DNA of 64,000 bases, from positions 186,001-250,000 of the forward strand of contig NZ_FOLB01000005.1 in assembly GCF_900112345.1 (NCBI RefSeq), in the 5' to 3' direction. Below are positions 16,552-23,944 of this stretch, piece by piece; the first letter of the stretch is position 1; every line of letters starts with the position of its first letter. The stretch comes from Nocardioides terrae. GTDB taxonomy: Bacteria > Actinomycetota > Actinomycetes > Propionibacteriales > Nocardioidaceae. Below the pieces are notes generated by a model that was not told where the DNA came from, did not search any database, and saw only the letters and a list, made by a program, of their open reading frames with translations. The translations under genes and the position numbers were made by a program.

Positions 16552-16577
16552 CTCAGGTGCCCGGCGGCCGGGCCGAT
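16552..16577 (+). promoter_or_regulatory. FliA-type promoter of the fliJ operon
   Basis: CTCA(GGT), 16-nt gap, GCCGAT. It lies 80 nt before the fliJ ATG and is expected to drive fliJ, the NlpC/P60 gene, fliK, flgD and flgE. Confidence 0.78.
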
Positions 16578-16657
16578 GGACAGGTCGAGCAAGGAGCGCT
16601 CACCCCGTCTTGCCGATGGATCGGCAGCCACCCGAACCAAGGGACAGGACCGTCTCC

Positions 16658-17140
16658 ATGCCGTACGCCGGGTCGAAATCCGGTCGCCGCGAAGACCTCG
16701 GCCTCAACGCCGTCGCCCGTGTGCGCGAGGTCGCTGAGCAGCGCTCCCTGCTGCAGATGCAGCGGGCCCTCACCGACCGCGACGACTGCCGCCGCGAGCT
16801 CGACCGGCTCGAGCTGCAGCTGAGCTCCGCGGCGTCACTCGAGGCCGACATCCTCGGCTCGACCGGCAGCCCGGGCGCGCTGCTCACCCTGCGGATGACG
16901 CTCGGCCAGCTCGCCGAGTCGAGCCGGCTCGTCCGCGACGAGCTCCACTCCGCCCAGGGTGCGGCCGACGCCGCGCGTGGCCGGTGGGAGCAGGACAAGG
17001 CCGAGCTCGCCGCCGTCGCGCAGCTGCTGGAGCGGCGTACCGCCGAACGGCGACGCGAGGCGCGCCGCGCCGAGGACCGCCAGACCGACGAGACCGCCGC
17101 CCAGGGCTGGCTGCGCCGCACCGACGGAGGCCACCGATGA
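16658..17140 (+). CDS. fliJ: FliJ-like flagellar export protein
   Basis: A 160-residue, almost entirely helical, Arg- and Glu-rich protein (VARVREVAEQRSLLQMQRAL, then RRELDRLELQLSSAASLEAD), matching the coiled-coil FliJ stalk that rotates inside FliI and escorts chaperones. Assignment rests on helix content, length and its place just after fliI. The ATG at 16658 is chosen because the coiled-coil begins soon after; the nearest purine-rich stretch, AAGGGA, is rather far upstream (about 13 nt). Its stop overlaps the next start (ATGA). Confidence 0.8.
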   Translation: MPYAGSKSGRREDLGLNAVARVREVAEQRSLLQMQRALTDRDDCRRELDRLELQLSSAASLEADILGSTGSPGALLTLRMTLGQLAESSRLVRDELHSAQGAADAARGRWEQDKAELAAVAQLLERRTAERRREARRAEDRQTDETAAQGWLRRTDGGHR

Positions 17141-17826
17141 GCATCGCGACCGTCACCGACCGGATCCAGCAGATCCAGTCCCAGATCTCCCAGCTGCAGA
17201 CGACGCAGGGCAGTGATCCCACCTCGGCCGCGGCGTTCGCGACCACGCTCGACGAGGCGTCGGCCACCGGCGACGTCGCTCGCGTCTCCGCCACGGACCC
17301 CACCGCCGCCACCGCCGTCACCGACCCGACCAGCACCGTCGCGCCGACCACGTCCCAGAAAGCGGTGGTCGACGAGGCGAAGCAGTACCTCGGTCTTCCC
17401 TACGTCTGGGGCGGCACCTCGAAGTCCAAGGGCGTCGACTGCTCGGGACTGGTGCAGTCGGTCTACAAGAGCCTCGGCTACGACCTGCCGCGCCTCTCGG
17501 CCGACCAGGCCCGCTCCGGCCGTCCGGTCGCGTCGATGGCCGACGCGCAGCCCGGCGACCTGATCGCCTGGAACAACAGCTCGCGCAACAGCGGCGCCGA
17601 CCACATCGCCATCTACATCGGCAACGGCAAGATGATCGAGGCGCCGCACACCGGCGCGCAGGTGCGGCTCGCCGACGTTCCGTCCACACCCGACTACATC
17701 CGGCGGATCCTGCCCGACTCTGTCAACGGCCCCGCGTCGCGGGCCGGGCTGGACGCCTCGCGGGCGTCCTTCGACCTGCAGTCGCTCCGCTCCGCCGCCG
17801 AGAAGCTCCCCGGCGGTGCGTCATGA
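17137..17826 (+). CDS. NlpC/P60-family peptidoglycan hydrolase of the flagellar operon
   Basis: A 229-residue protein with a C40 peptidase domain at about 80-195. The catalytic Cys is in GVDCSGLVQSVYKSLGY, the His in SGADHIAIYIGNGKMIEAPH, and YVWGGTSKSKGV precedes. The N-terminal 75 residues are helical and Thr/Ala-rich, with no Sec signal peptide, so it is probably exported by the flagellar system itself. Its place between fliJ and fliK with ATGA overlaps on both sides suggests that it opens the wall for the rod, a job done by FlgJ muramidase in Gram-negative bacteria. That role is inference. Confidence 0.88.
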   Translation: MSIATVTDRIQQIQSQISQLQTTQGSDPTSAAAFATTLDEASATGDVARVSATDPTAATAVTDPTSTVAPTTSQKAVVDEAKQYLGLPYVWGGTSKSKGVDCSGLVQSVYKSLGYDLPRLSADQARSGRPVASMADAQPGDLIAWNNSSRNSGADHIAIYIGNGKMIEAPHTGAQVRLADVPSTPDYIRRILPDSVNGPASRAGLDASRASFDLQSLRSAAEKLPGGAS

Positions 17827-19049
17827 CCGTGACACCCTTCGCCGCGACCGCCACCCCGACTCCGGCCGCCAAGGCCGGGCGCCCGGGCAAGGGAGTGTCC
17901 GAGGAGACCGACGCCGCGCCCGACGCGATGGACGCCTTCCTCGCCACCCTCAGCACCGCGCTGGCCGCCGTCGCCCAGCCGGTCCAGCTTCCCGCCGCCG
18001 GGGCGACCCCCGCTTCCTCCGCTTCCTCTGCTTCCTCCGGGACCCCCGCGGGGGCGACGCCCGCCGGGCTCCCCGCCGGTGCCGGCACCTCGCTGGCCTC
18101 GGCCGTTCCGGGCATGCTCGCCCCCACCGGCTCCGTCAGCGGTGAGCCGTCAACCGTTCCGGCCGGCCAGACGGTTGCCCCGTCACCGCTGGACGCGGCA
18201 GCCACCACCGGCGGTGAGGCAGCACCCGTTCCGACCGGCCAGACGGTTGCCCCGTCACCGCTGGACGCGCCCGCCTCCGCCGGCGGTGAGGCAGCACCCG
18301 TTCCGACCGGCCAGGCGGATGCCCAGCCACCGCTGGGCGCAGCCACCGGCGCGAGCACCGTCACCGGCGCCGAGGCCACCGCCACGACCCCCGGCGTACG
18401 CCGACCCGGTGACGAGCAGCCGACCGCGGGTGACCAGGGGGCCGACGTCGCACCGCCGCCCGGGGTCACGCCGATGACGGCCACGTCCCAGACCCAGCAG
18501 GGTGCCGACGCCGCGACCGGCAGCCAGAAGACCACGGCGGTGCTCCGCCAGGTGTTCCCCGAGGTCACCCGCGTGGCGACCCATGCCGGGCCGGGCACCC
18601 ACCGCATCTCCATCACGCTCAACCCGGAGAACCTCGGCGAGGTGAAGGTGACGCTCGTCGTCCGAGCGGGTGGCGTCCACGTGCACCTCGCTCCCGAGAG
18701 CGGCGACGCCCACCAGGCGCTGCTGCAGGGCGCCCCGGAGCTGCACCGGCTGCTCGAGGTCACCAACGGGGACGCCCGGGTCGTGGTCAAGGACGGCTCG
18801 ACCGGCGCCGACCCGCAGCGAGGTGGCGACCCGCGCGGCGACACCCAGCGCGGCGACACCCAGCGCGGCACGGACGGACGTCAGCCGACGCCGCACCAGG
18901 CCGCCGGCGACCGCGACGGCAACGGCCGCGACCGGTCCCGCGGACGGCAGGCCGCCGCCGCCGTCGACGAGCCGCTGGCCGCGCGCCCCACGACCGACCG
19001 GGGCAGCCGCCCCGCCGCCGACCCCGGTCGTCTCGACCGGCTGATGTGA
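17823..19049 (+). CDS. fliK: Flagellar hook-length control protein FliK
   Basis: A 408-residue secreted ruler. The first 230 residues are low-complexity Ala/Pro/Thr/Ser, including three copies of a 24-residue repeat from 18150 to about 18350 (unit containing PTGQTVAPSPLDA, 72-nt period). The conserved Flg_hook domain is at about 240-325 (THRISITLNPENLGEVKVTL and VVRAGGVHVHLA). The last 80 residues are Gly/Arg/Asp-rich with short repeats (GDTQRGDTQRG), longer than usual after this domain. It overlaps the NlpC/P60 gene by 4 nt and flgD follows after 9 nt. Confidence 0.93.
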   Translation: MTVTPFAATATPTPAAKAGRPGKGVSEETDAAPDAMDAFLATLSTALAAVAQPVQLPAAGATPASSASSASSGTPAGATPAGLPAGAGTSLASAVPGMLAPTGSVSGEPSTVPAGQTVAPSPLDAAATTGGEAAPVPTGQTVAPSPLDAPASAGGEAAPVPTGQADAQPPLGAATGASTVTGAEATATTPGVRRPGDEQPTAGDQGADVAPPPGVTPMTATSQTQQGADAATGSQKTTAVLRQVFPEVTRVATHAGPGTHRISITLNPENLGEVKVTLVVRAGGVHVHLAPESGDAHQALLQGAPELHRLLEVTNGDARVVVKDGSTGADPQRGGDPRGDTQRGDTQRGTDGRQPTPHQAAGDRDGNGRDRSRGRQAAAAVDEPLAARPTTDRGSRPAADPGRLDRLM

Positions 19050-19058
19050 GGAGGACCC

Positions 19059-19526
19059 ATGTCCGTCACCGCCACCGAGAGCGTCAACCCTGGCCTGCTG
19101 GCCATGGCCGGCTCGCCCGCCGACTCCGCGAAAGGAGCTGCTGACCAGGACATGTTCATGCAGCTGCTCGTCGCGCAGCTGAAGTACCAAGACCCGATGA
19201 ACCCGGCCGACACCACCCAGATGATGTCGCAGAACGCGCAGTACAGCGCCCTGCAGGAGATGCAGAAGGTCTCCGCCGGCATGAACCAGCTGCTCTCGGC
19301 CCAGCTCTCCTTCGGCGCCGCCGGGATGCTCGGCCAGCAGGTGTCGTACCTCGACGCCAACGGCGTGTCCCAGTCCGGCGTCCCGAGCGGCGTCAGCTTC
19401 CTGCCGACCGGCCCGGTCCTCACCATCGACGGCGCCGATGTCCCGGTCAGCTCCATCACCTCCGTGGGGACGCCGTCCGCGGCGCTCCCCGCAGCAACGT
19501 CCACCTCCACGTCCACCCCCGCCTGA
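19059..19526 (+). CDS. flgD: Flagellar hook assembly scaffold FlgD
   Basis: Hook cap protein of 155 residues. Signature DQDMFMQLLVAQLKYQDPMN followed by PADTTQMMSQNAQYSALQEM is unmistakable. The C-terminal region is short and Thr/Ser-rich and seems to lack the full Ig/tudor-like part, giving a minimal FlgD. GAGGAGG lies upstream of the ATG. FlgE follows after 24 nt. Confidence 0.95.
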   Translation: MSVTATESVNPGLLAMAGSPADSAKGAADQDMFMQLLVAQLKYQDPMNPADTTQMMSQNAQYSALQEMQKVSAGMNQLLSAQLSFGAAGMLGQQVSYLDANGVSQSGVPSGVSFLPTGPVLTIDGADVPVSSITSVGTPSAALPAATSTSTSTPA

Positions 19527-19550
19527 CCCCCGACAACCCAGGAGTCCACC

Positions 19551-20405
19551 ATGCTTCGCTCGCTCTTCTCCGGCATCAGCGGCCTGCGCGTCAACCAGAC
19601 CATGCTCGACGTGACCGGCAACAACATCGCCAACGCCAACACCACCGGCTTCAAGTCCAGCAGCACCGTCTTCCAGGACACGCTCTCCCAGATGCTCACC
19701 GCGGGTGCAGCGGGCAATGCCCAGCGCGGCGGCACCAACCCGATCCAGGTCGGCCTCGGCGTCCAGATCGCCGGCACCTCGGGCAACTTCACCCAGGGCT
19801 CCAACCAGACCACGGGTCGCCCGACCGACATGATGATCAACGGCGACGGTTTCTTCACCGTGCAGGACGGCAACAGCCTCACCTACACCCGCGCGGGCGC
19901 CTTCCACTGGGACGACGCGGGCAACCTCACCGCGGCCGACGGCAAGTTCGTCATGGGCTACGCCGCCGACCCGACCACCGGCCTCGTCGACACCACCAAG
20001 CCGATGGCCCACGTCAACCAGTTCATGAACGGCATCGGCACCGCCACCCCGAAGCTGCTCTCCTACGAGATCAGCAGCGACGGCATGGTCCGCGGCGTCT
20101 ACGACGACAACAGCCAGCACAACATCGGCCAGATCGCGATCGCCGACTTCGTCAACCCGCAGGGCCTCAACAAGGTCGGCGACACCCAGTTCGCCGCGTC
20201 GGCCAGCTCCGGCACCCCGACGTACGGCGTCCCCGGCCAAGGCGGCAACGGCACCCTGACCGTCGGCAGCCTGGAGATGTCCAACGTCGACCTGGCCCAG
20301 GAGTTCACCAACCTCATCCTGGCCCAGCGCGGCTTCGAGGCCAGCTCGAAGGTGATCACCACCTCCGACCAGGTCCTCGAGGACCTCGTGAACATCAAGC
20401 GCTGA
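19551..20405 (+). CDS. flgE: Flagellar hook protein FlgE
   Basis: Hook subunit of 284 residues. The N-terminus MLRSLFSGISGLRVNQTMLD and VTGNNIANANTTGFKSSSTV, the QGSNQTTGRPTDMMINGDGF block and the C-terminal VDLAQEFTNLILAQRGFEAS are the FlgE/FlgG family marks. It is short for a hook protein, and the domain layout is close to FlgG, so it may have few surface domains. Position after flgD favours FlgE. AGGAG lies before the ATG. The flbD promoter begins 5 nt after its stop. Confidence 0.9.
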   Translation: MLRSLFSGISGLRVNQTMLDVTGNNIANANTTGFKSSSTVFQDTLSQMLTAGAAGNAQRGGTNPIQVGLGVQIAGTSGNFTQGSNQTTGRPTDMMINGDGFFTVQDGNSLTYTRAGAFHWDDAGNLTAADGKFVMGYAADPTTGLVDTTKPMAHVNQFMNGIGTATPKLLSYEISSDGMVRGVYDDNSQHNIGQIAIADFVNPQGLNKVGDTQFAASASSGTPTYGVPGQGGNGTLTVGSLEMSNVDLAQEFTNLILAQRGFEASSKVITTSDQVLEDLVNIKR

Positions 20406-20409
20406 CCGG

Positions 20410-20435
20410 CTCAGGTAGGGCCGACCACGGCCGAA
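20410..20435 (+). promoter_or_regulatory. FliA-type promoter of flbD-motA-motB-fliL
   Basis: CTCA(GGT), 16-nt gap, GCCGAA, immediately after the flgE stop codon. It lies 64 nt before the flbD ATG. Confidence 0.78.
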
Positions 20436-20499
20436 GAGTCAGGAGACCCGCCACGGACGGCAGGTCGGCACGGCAGACCGCACAAGGATGGTGCAACCC

Positions 20500-20811
20500 A
20501 TGATCACGCTCACCCGGTTCTCCGGTTCGGTGTTCCTCCTGAACGCCGATCTCATCGAGCGCGTGGACAGCACGCCCGACACGGTCATCACGCTCATGGA
20601 CGGCAAGAAGTACGTCGTCTGCGAGCCGATGAGCGAGGTGCTCGACGCCGTCGTGGCCTACCGGGCCGAGATCGTCTCGGTCAGCGCCCTGCTCGAAGCC
20701 GCCCATGCCGCCCGCCAGCTGGCGCCGCCCACGCCGCGCAACGAGTCGAGGACGCGGCTCGCAGCCGTCGTACCCGTGGCAGCAGACAACCGCGCCGGAG
20801 GAGACGTCTGA
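20500..20811 (+). CDS. flbD: FlbD-family flagellar protein
   Basis: A 103-residue protein whose first 60 residues fit the short FlbD family (MITLTRFSGSVFLLNADLIE, then DTVITLMDGKKYVVCEPMSE). The remainder is an Ala/Arg-rich tail. FlbD-family proteins lie before motA in many Gram-positive flagellar operons, and their function is not firmly known. The ATG at 20500 is chosen because family members begin MI-x-L-T-R; an ATG at 20488 would add four residues. Stop overlaps motA by one base. Confidence 0.85.
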   Translation: MITLTRFSGSVFLLNADLIERVDSTPDTVITLMDGKKYVVCEPMSEVLDAVVAYRAEIVSVSALLEAAHAARQLAPPTPRNESRTRLAAVVPVAADNRAGGDV

Positions 20812-21578
20812 TGGATCCCGCACCCGCGATCGGCATCGGCCTGGGCTTCGCCGTCATCATCGGCTCCAACATCATGGAGGGCGGCAACCCGGCCAGCCTG
20901 TTCATGCTGCCGGCCATGCTCCTGGTCATCGGCACCACCGTGGCGGTCTGCGTCGCCGGTGGCACGATGCAGGACGCGAAGAACGTCGTGTCCAGCTTCA
21001 AGCGCGCGTTCACCAGCAAGGTCGAGCCGGCCGGCGCCATGGTGCCGGTCGTCGTCTCCCTCGCCGAGCGTGCCCGCCGCGAGGGCCTGCTCGCCCTCGA
21101 GGACGGCCTCAAGGACATCGAGGACCCGTTCCTCGTCAAGGGCGTCACCATGGCCATCGACGGCACCGACCCCGAGGAGGTCCGCGACATCCTCGAGGCC
21201 GAGGTGCACGCCAAGAAGGCCGAGGACAAGCACGCCGCGAAGTTCTTCTCGGACGCCGGCGCCTACTCGCCCACCATCGGCATCATCGGCACCGTCATGG
21301 GCCTCGTGCACGTGCTCGAGCAGCTCGCCGAGCCCGAGAAGCTGGGCCACCTCATCGCCGGCGCGTTCGTCGCGACCCTGTGGGGCGTCATGCTCGCCAA
21401 CGTCGTGTGGTTCCCGATCGGCAACCGGCTCAAGCGGCTCGGTGCGCTCGAGGCGGCCCGGATGGAGATGGCCATCGAGGGCATCTCCGCCATCCAGGCG
21501 GGCTCCAACCCGCGCCTGGTGGCCGAGAAGCTGCGCTCGCTGGTCCCCGCCGGGGAGCAGGAACGCGAGGCGGCCTGA
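20811..21578 (+). CDS. motA: Flagellar motor stator protein MotA
   Basis: Stator ion-channel subunit of 255 residues. Four membrane segments are visible, the first pair at about 4-50 and the second pair at about 145-200 around YSPTIGIIGTVMGLVHVLEQ and AGAFVATLWGVMLANVVWFP. The conserved prolines and the cytoplasmic charged loop (VVSLAERARREGLLALEDGL) match MotA. Coupled to flbD and to motB by TGATG overlaps. Confidence 0.96.
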   Translation: MDPAPAIGIGLGFAVIIGSNIMEGGNPASLFMLPAMLLVIGTTVAVCVAGGTMQDAKNVVSSFKRAFTSKVEPAGAMVPVVVSLAERARREGLLALEDGLKDIEDPFLVKGVTMAIDGTDPEEVRDILEAEVHAKKAEDKHAAKFFSDAGAYSPTIGIIGTVMGLVHVLEQLAEPEKLGHLIAGAFVATLWGVMLANVVWFPIGNRLKRLGALEAARMEMAIEGISAIQAGSNPRLVAEKLRSLVPAGEQEREAA

Positions 21579-22447
21579 TGGCCAGGAAGCGCCGCGAGGA
21601 GGAGGAGGAGCACGAGGAGGGCGCCGAGCGCTGGCTGGTCACCTACGCCGACATGCTCACCCTGCTGATGGTGCTCTTCATCGTCCTCTTCGCCATGTCG
21701 AACGTCGACACGCAGAAGTACGAGAAGCTCAAGGCCGGCCTGGCCGACGGCTTCGGCCGCTCGGTCAGTGTCCTCGACGGCGGGCAGAAGACGATCCTCG
21801 ACAAGGGCAACATCGAGGACGACGCCTCCAGCTACGCCCAGGCCGTCGAGGCGCTGCCGCAGAACCCGGCACAGGTGCAGGCGATCGTCGACAAGTCGGC
21901 GCAGCAGCGGATCCAGCGCCAGTACGCCGACGCGAACAACGAGGCCGACCGGCTGAAGTCGGTCTGGCGCCGGATGCAGGCGGCCCTGCGCGCACGCGGC
22001 CTGGAGGAGGACGTCCAGGCGAAGATCGACGAGCGTGGCCTCGTCGTCAGCCTGGTCTCCCGCCACGTCGTCTTCGCCCCCAACATGGCCGACCTGACCG
22101 TCCGCGGTCGCAACATCCTCGACACCCTCGCGCCGGTGCTGGCGTCGCTGACCGAGCCGATCGAGGTCGACGGCCACACCAACCAGGTGAAGGTGAAGCC
22201 GAAGTACTACCCCAGCGACTGGGAGCTGTCCTCGGCGCGAGCCATCACCGCGCTGCGCTACCTGGAGGAGACCCGCCACCTGCCGGCCCGCCGGCTCACC
22301 GCGTCGGCCTTCGGCCACACCAAGCCCCTGGTCGACCCGCACACCCCAGGCTCCCAGGCCGTCAACAAGCGCGTCGACATCGTCGTGCTGTCCCAAGTGC
22401 CCGCGGAGACCCGCGAGAAGCTCACCGAGATCGGAGGAACCCTATGA
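21578..22447 (+). CDS. motB: Flagellar motor stator protein MotB
   Basis: Stator subunit of 289 residues. A single membrane segment at about 22-42 contains the proton-binding Asp25 in TYADMLTLLMVLFIVLFAMS, which follows a charged Glu-rich N-terminus. The C-terminal OmpA-like domain that binds peptidoglycan is at about 165-270 (IEVDGHTNQVKV, then WELSSARAITALRYLEE and VNKRVDIVVLS). Coupled to motA and overlapping fliL by 4 nt. Confidence 0.96.
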   Translation: MARKRREEEEEHEEGAERWLVTYADMLTLLMVLFIVLFAMSNVDTQKYEKLKAGLADGFGRSVSVLDGGQKTILDKGNIEDDASSYAQAVEALPQNPAQVQAIVDKSAQQRIQRQYADANNEADRLKSVWRRMQAALRARGLEEDVQAKIDERGLVVSLVSRHVVFAPNMADLTVRGRNILDTLAPVLASLTEPIEVDGHTNQVKVKPKYYPSDWELSSARAITALRYLEETRHLPARRLTASAFGHTKPLVDPHTPGSQAVNKRVDIVVLSQVPAETREKLTEIGGTL

Positions 22448-22896
22448 CCGTCACCGCCATGCCGAAGGGCGAGGAGGAGCAGGCCGAGCAGGACGGGAAG
22501 AAGGGCAAGCGGGTCAAGCTGATCGCCTTCGTGCTCGTCCTCGTCGTCGCCGCAGCGGCCGGCTACTTCCTGGTCCTCGCGCCGAAGAAGGGCGGCACCC
22601 CGCCGAAGCCCGTCGCCGGCGCCGTGCTCCCGCTCGACTCCCAGCAGGTCAACCTCGCCGCCGGCCACTACCTGCGGCTCGGCATCGCCCTCCAGCTCAC
22701 CGAGAAGGCGGGCGAGGAGGTCGACGGCAGCAAGGCCCTCGACGCCACGATCGACGTCTTCAGCGGGCTGCCCGTCGAGGAGGTCACCAAGAAGGGCGGC
22801 CGTGAGGCGCTGAAGAAGAAGCTGCTCGCGGACCTCGAGAAGCGCTACGAGGACGAGGTGATGGACGTCTACTTCACCGAGTTCGTCACCCAGTAG
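22444..22896 (+). CDS. fliL: Flagellar basal body-associated protein FliL
   Basis: A 150-residue membrane protein that surrounds the stator. Cytoplasmic charged N-terminus, one membrane segment at about 26-46 (IAFVLVLVVAAAAGYFLVLA), then a periplasm-like domain with AGHYLRLGIALQLTEKAG and a closing MDVYFTEFVTQ that fits the FliL C-terminus. It ends the flbD operon; fliM has its own promoter 75 nt later. Confidence 0.92.
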   Translation: MTVTAMPKGEEEQAEQDGKKGKRVKLIAFVLVLVVAAAAGYFLVLAPKKGGTPPKPVAGAVLPLDSQQVNLAAGHYLRLGIALQLTEKAGEEVDGSKALDATIDVFSGLPVEEVTKKGGREALKKKLLADLEKRYEDEVMDVYFTEFVTQ

Positions 22897-22970
22897 GGGG
22901 CCCACCCGGGCTACCCGGACATCCACCGTTCGGGCCATCTGGGACCGTCCGTTCGACGGTCCCGGTTCCG

Positions 22971-22996
22971 CTCAGGTGTCCCCTCGCACCGCCGAT
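22971..22996 (+). promoter_or_regulatory. FliA-type promoter of the fliM operon (leaderless)
   Basis: CTCA(GGT), 16-nt gap, GCCGAT. Exactly nine bases separate the -10 box from the GTG at 23006. It should drive fliM-fliN-fliO-fliP-fliQ-fliR-flhB. Confidence 0.82.
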
Positions 22997-23005
22997 CTGC
23001 CGGGC

Positions 23006-23944
23006 GTGACAGTCGCCACCCCTCCGACGCCCCGGCAGCGTCGGCGTACCCGGACCTCTGAACCGGTCCCCTACGACTTCCGCCGGCCCATCCAGCTCTC
23101 GCGTGAGCACTCGCGCACGCTCCAGCTCGGCTTCGACGGATTCGCGCGGCAGGCGACGACGGTCTTCACGTCGTCCCTGCGGACGGTCTGCTCGGTGACC
23201 CTCGCCGACATCGAGCAGCGCACCTACGCGGAGTACGTCGACTCGCTCGGCCAGAGCACCTACATGACGCTCTTCTCGGCCGAGCCGATGCCGGGCGTCG
23301 GCATGATCGAGATGCCGCTCTTCGCCATCTTCTCCAGCGTCGACCACATGCTCGGCGGCCCCGGCTCGGCCACCCAGCCCGACCGCCCGCTCACCGAGAT
23401 CGAGAGCGGCGTCGCCCGCGGGCTCGTCGAGCGGCTGCTGTCGGAGATGCGCTACTACCTCGCGCCGGTCGTGCCGCTCGAGCCGACCGTCACGGGTGTC
23501 GAGTACAACCCGCAGTTCGCGCAGGTCGCCGGCACCGCCGACGTCATGGTCGTGGTCACCTTCGAGCTCAAGATCGACGAGCGCGACCACCGGATGACCG
23601 TCTGCCTGCCCTTCAGCGGGCTGCTGCCGCACCTTACCAGCGTCAACCAGGCCGGCCCGGTCTCCGACCGCGAGCGCACCCAGCGGGCCATGTCGGCCCA
23701 GCTGCTGCAGCAGCAGTTCGGCAAGGTGCCGGTGCAGGTCGGTGTACGGCTCCGGCCCACCATGCTCAGCCCCGACACGATCAGCGCGCTCCAGCCCGGC
23801 GACGTCGTCCGGCTCTCGCACGCCGCCGCCCTCCCCCTCGACGTCACCGTCGCGGGCGAGACCTTCGCCCATGCCACCGCCGGCGCCCGCGGGCAGCGCC
23901 TCGCCGCCCTCATCGTGGACACCCCCAAGGAGAACAACGCATGA
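23006..23944 (+). CDS. fliM: Flagellar motor switch protein FliM
   Basis: Switch-complex protein of 312 residues that binds CheY-P, FliG and FliN. The middle domain holds YDFRRPIQLSREHSRTLQLG, the GGPGSATQP/ITEIE-type segment (LTEIESGVARGLVERLLSEM) and FSGLLPHL; the C-terminal SpoA domain has LQPGDVVRLSHAAALPLDVT. The GTG at 23006 is chosen because an earlier in-frame GTG at 22976 lies inside the promoter; from 23006 the mRNA is leaderless. The short N-terminus (VTVATPPTPRQRRRTRTSEP) lacks a clear LSQ-type CheY-binding peptide. Overlaps fliN by 4 nt. Confidence 0.93.
   Translation: MTVATPPTPRQRRRTRTSEPVPYDFRRPIQLSREHSRTLQLGFDGFARQATTVFTSSLRTVCSVTLADIEQRTYAEYVDSLGQSTYMTLFSAEPMPGVGMIEMPLFAIFSSVDHMLGGPGSATQPDRPLTEIESGVARGLVERLLSEMRYYLAPVVPLEPTVTGVEYNPQFAQVAGTADVMVVVTFELKIDERDHRMTVCLPFSGLLPHLTSVNQAGPVSDRERTQRAMSAQLLQQQFGKVPVQVGVRLRPTMLSPDTISALQPGDVVRLSHAAALPLDVTVAGETFAHATAGARGQRLAALIVDTPKENNA

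Noticed and set aside
22976..23005. Earlier GTG start for fliM
   Set aside because: It would place the first ten codons inside the -35/-10 region of the FliA-type promoter, and the added residues do not match the FliM family.
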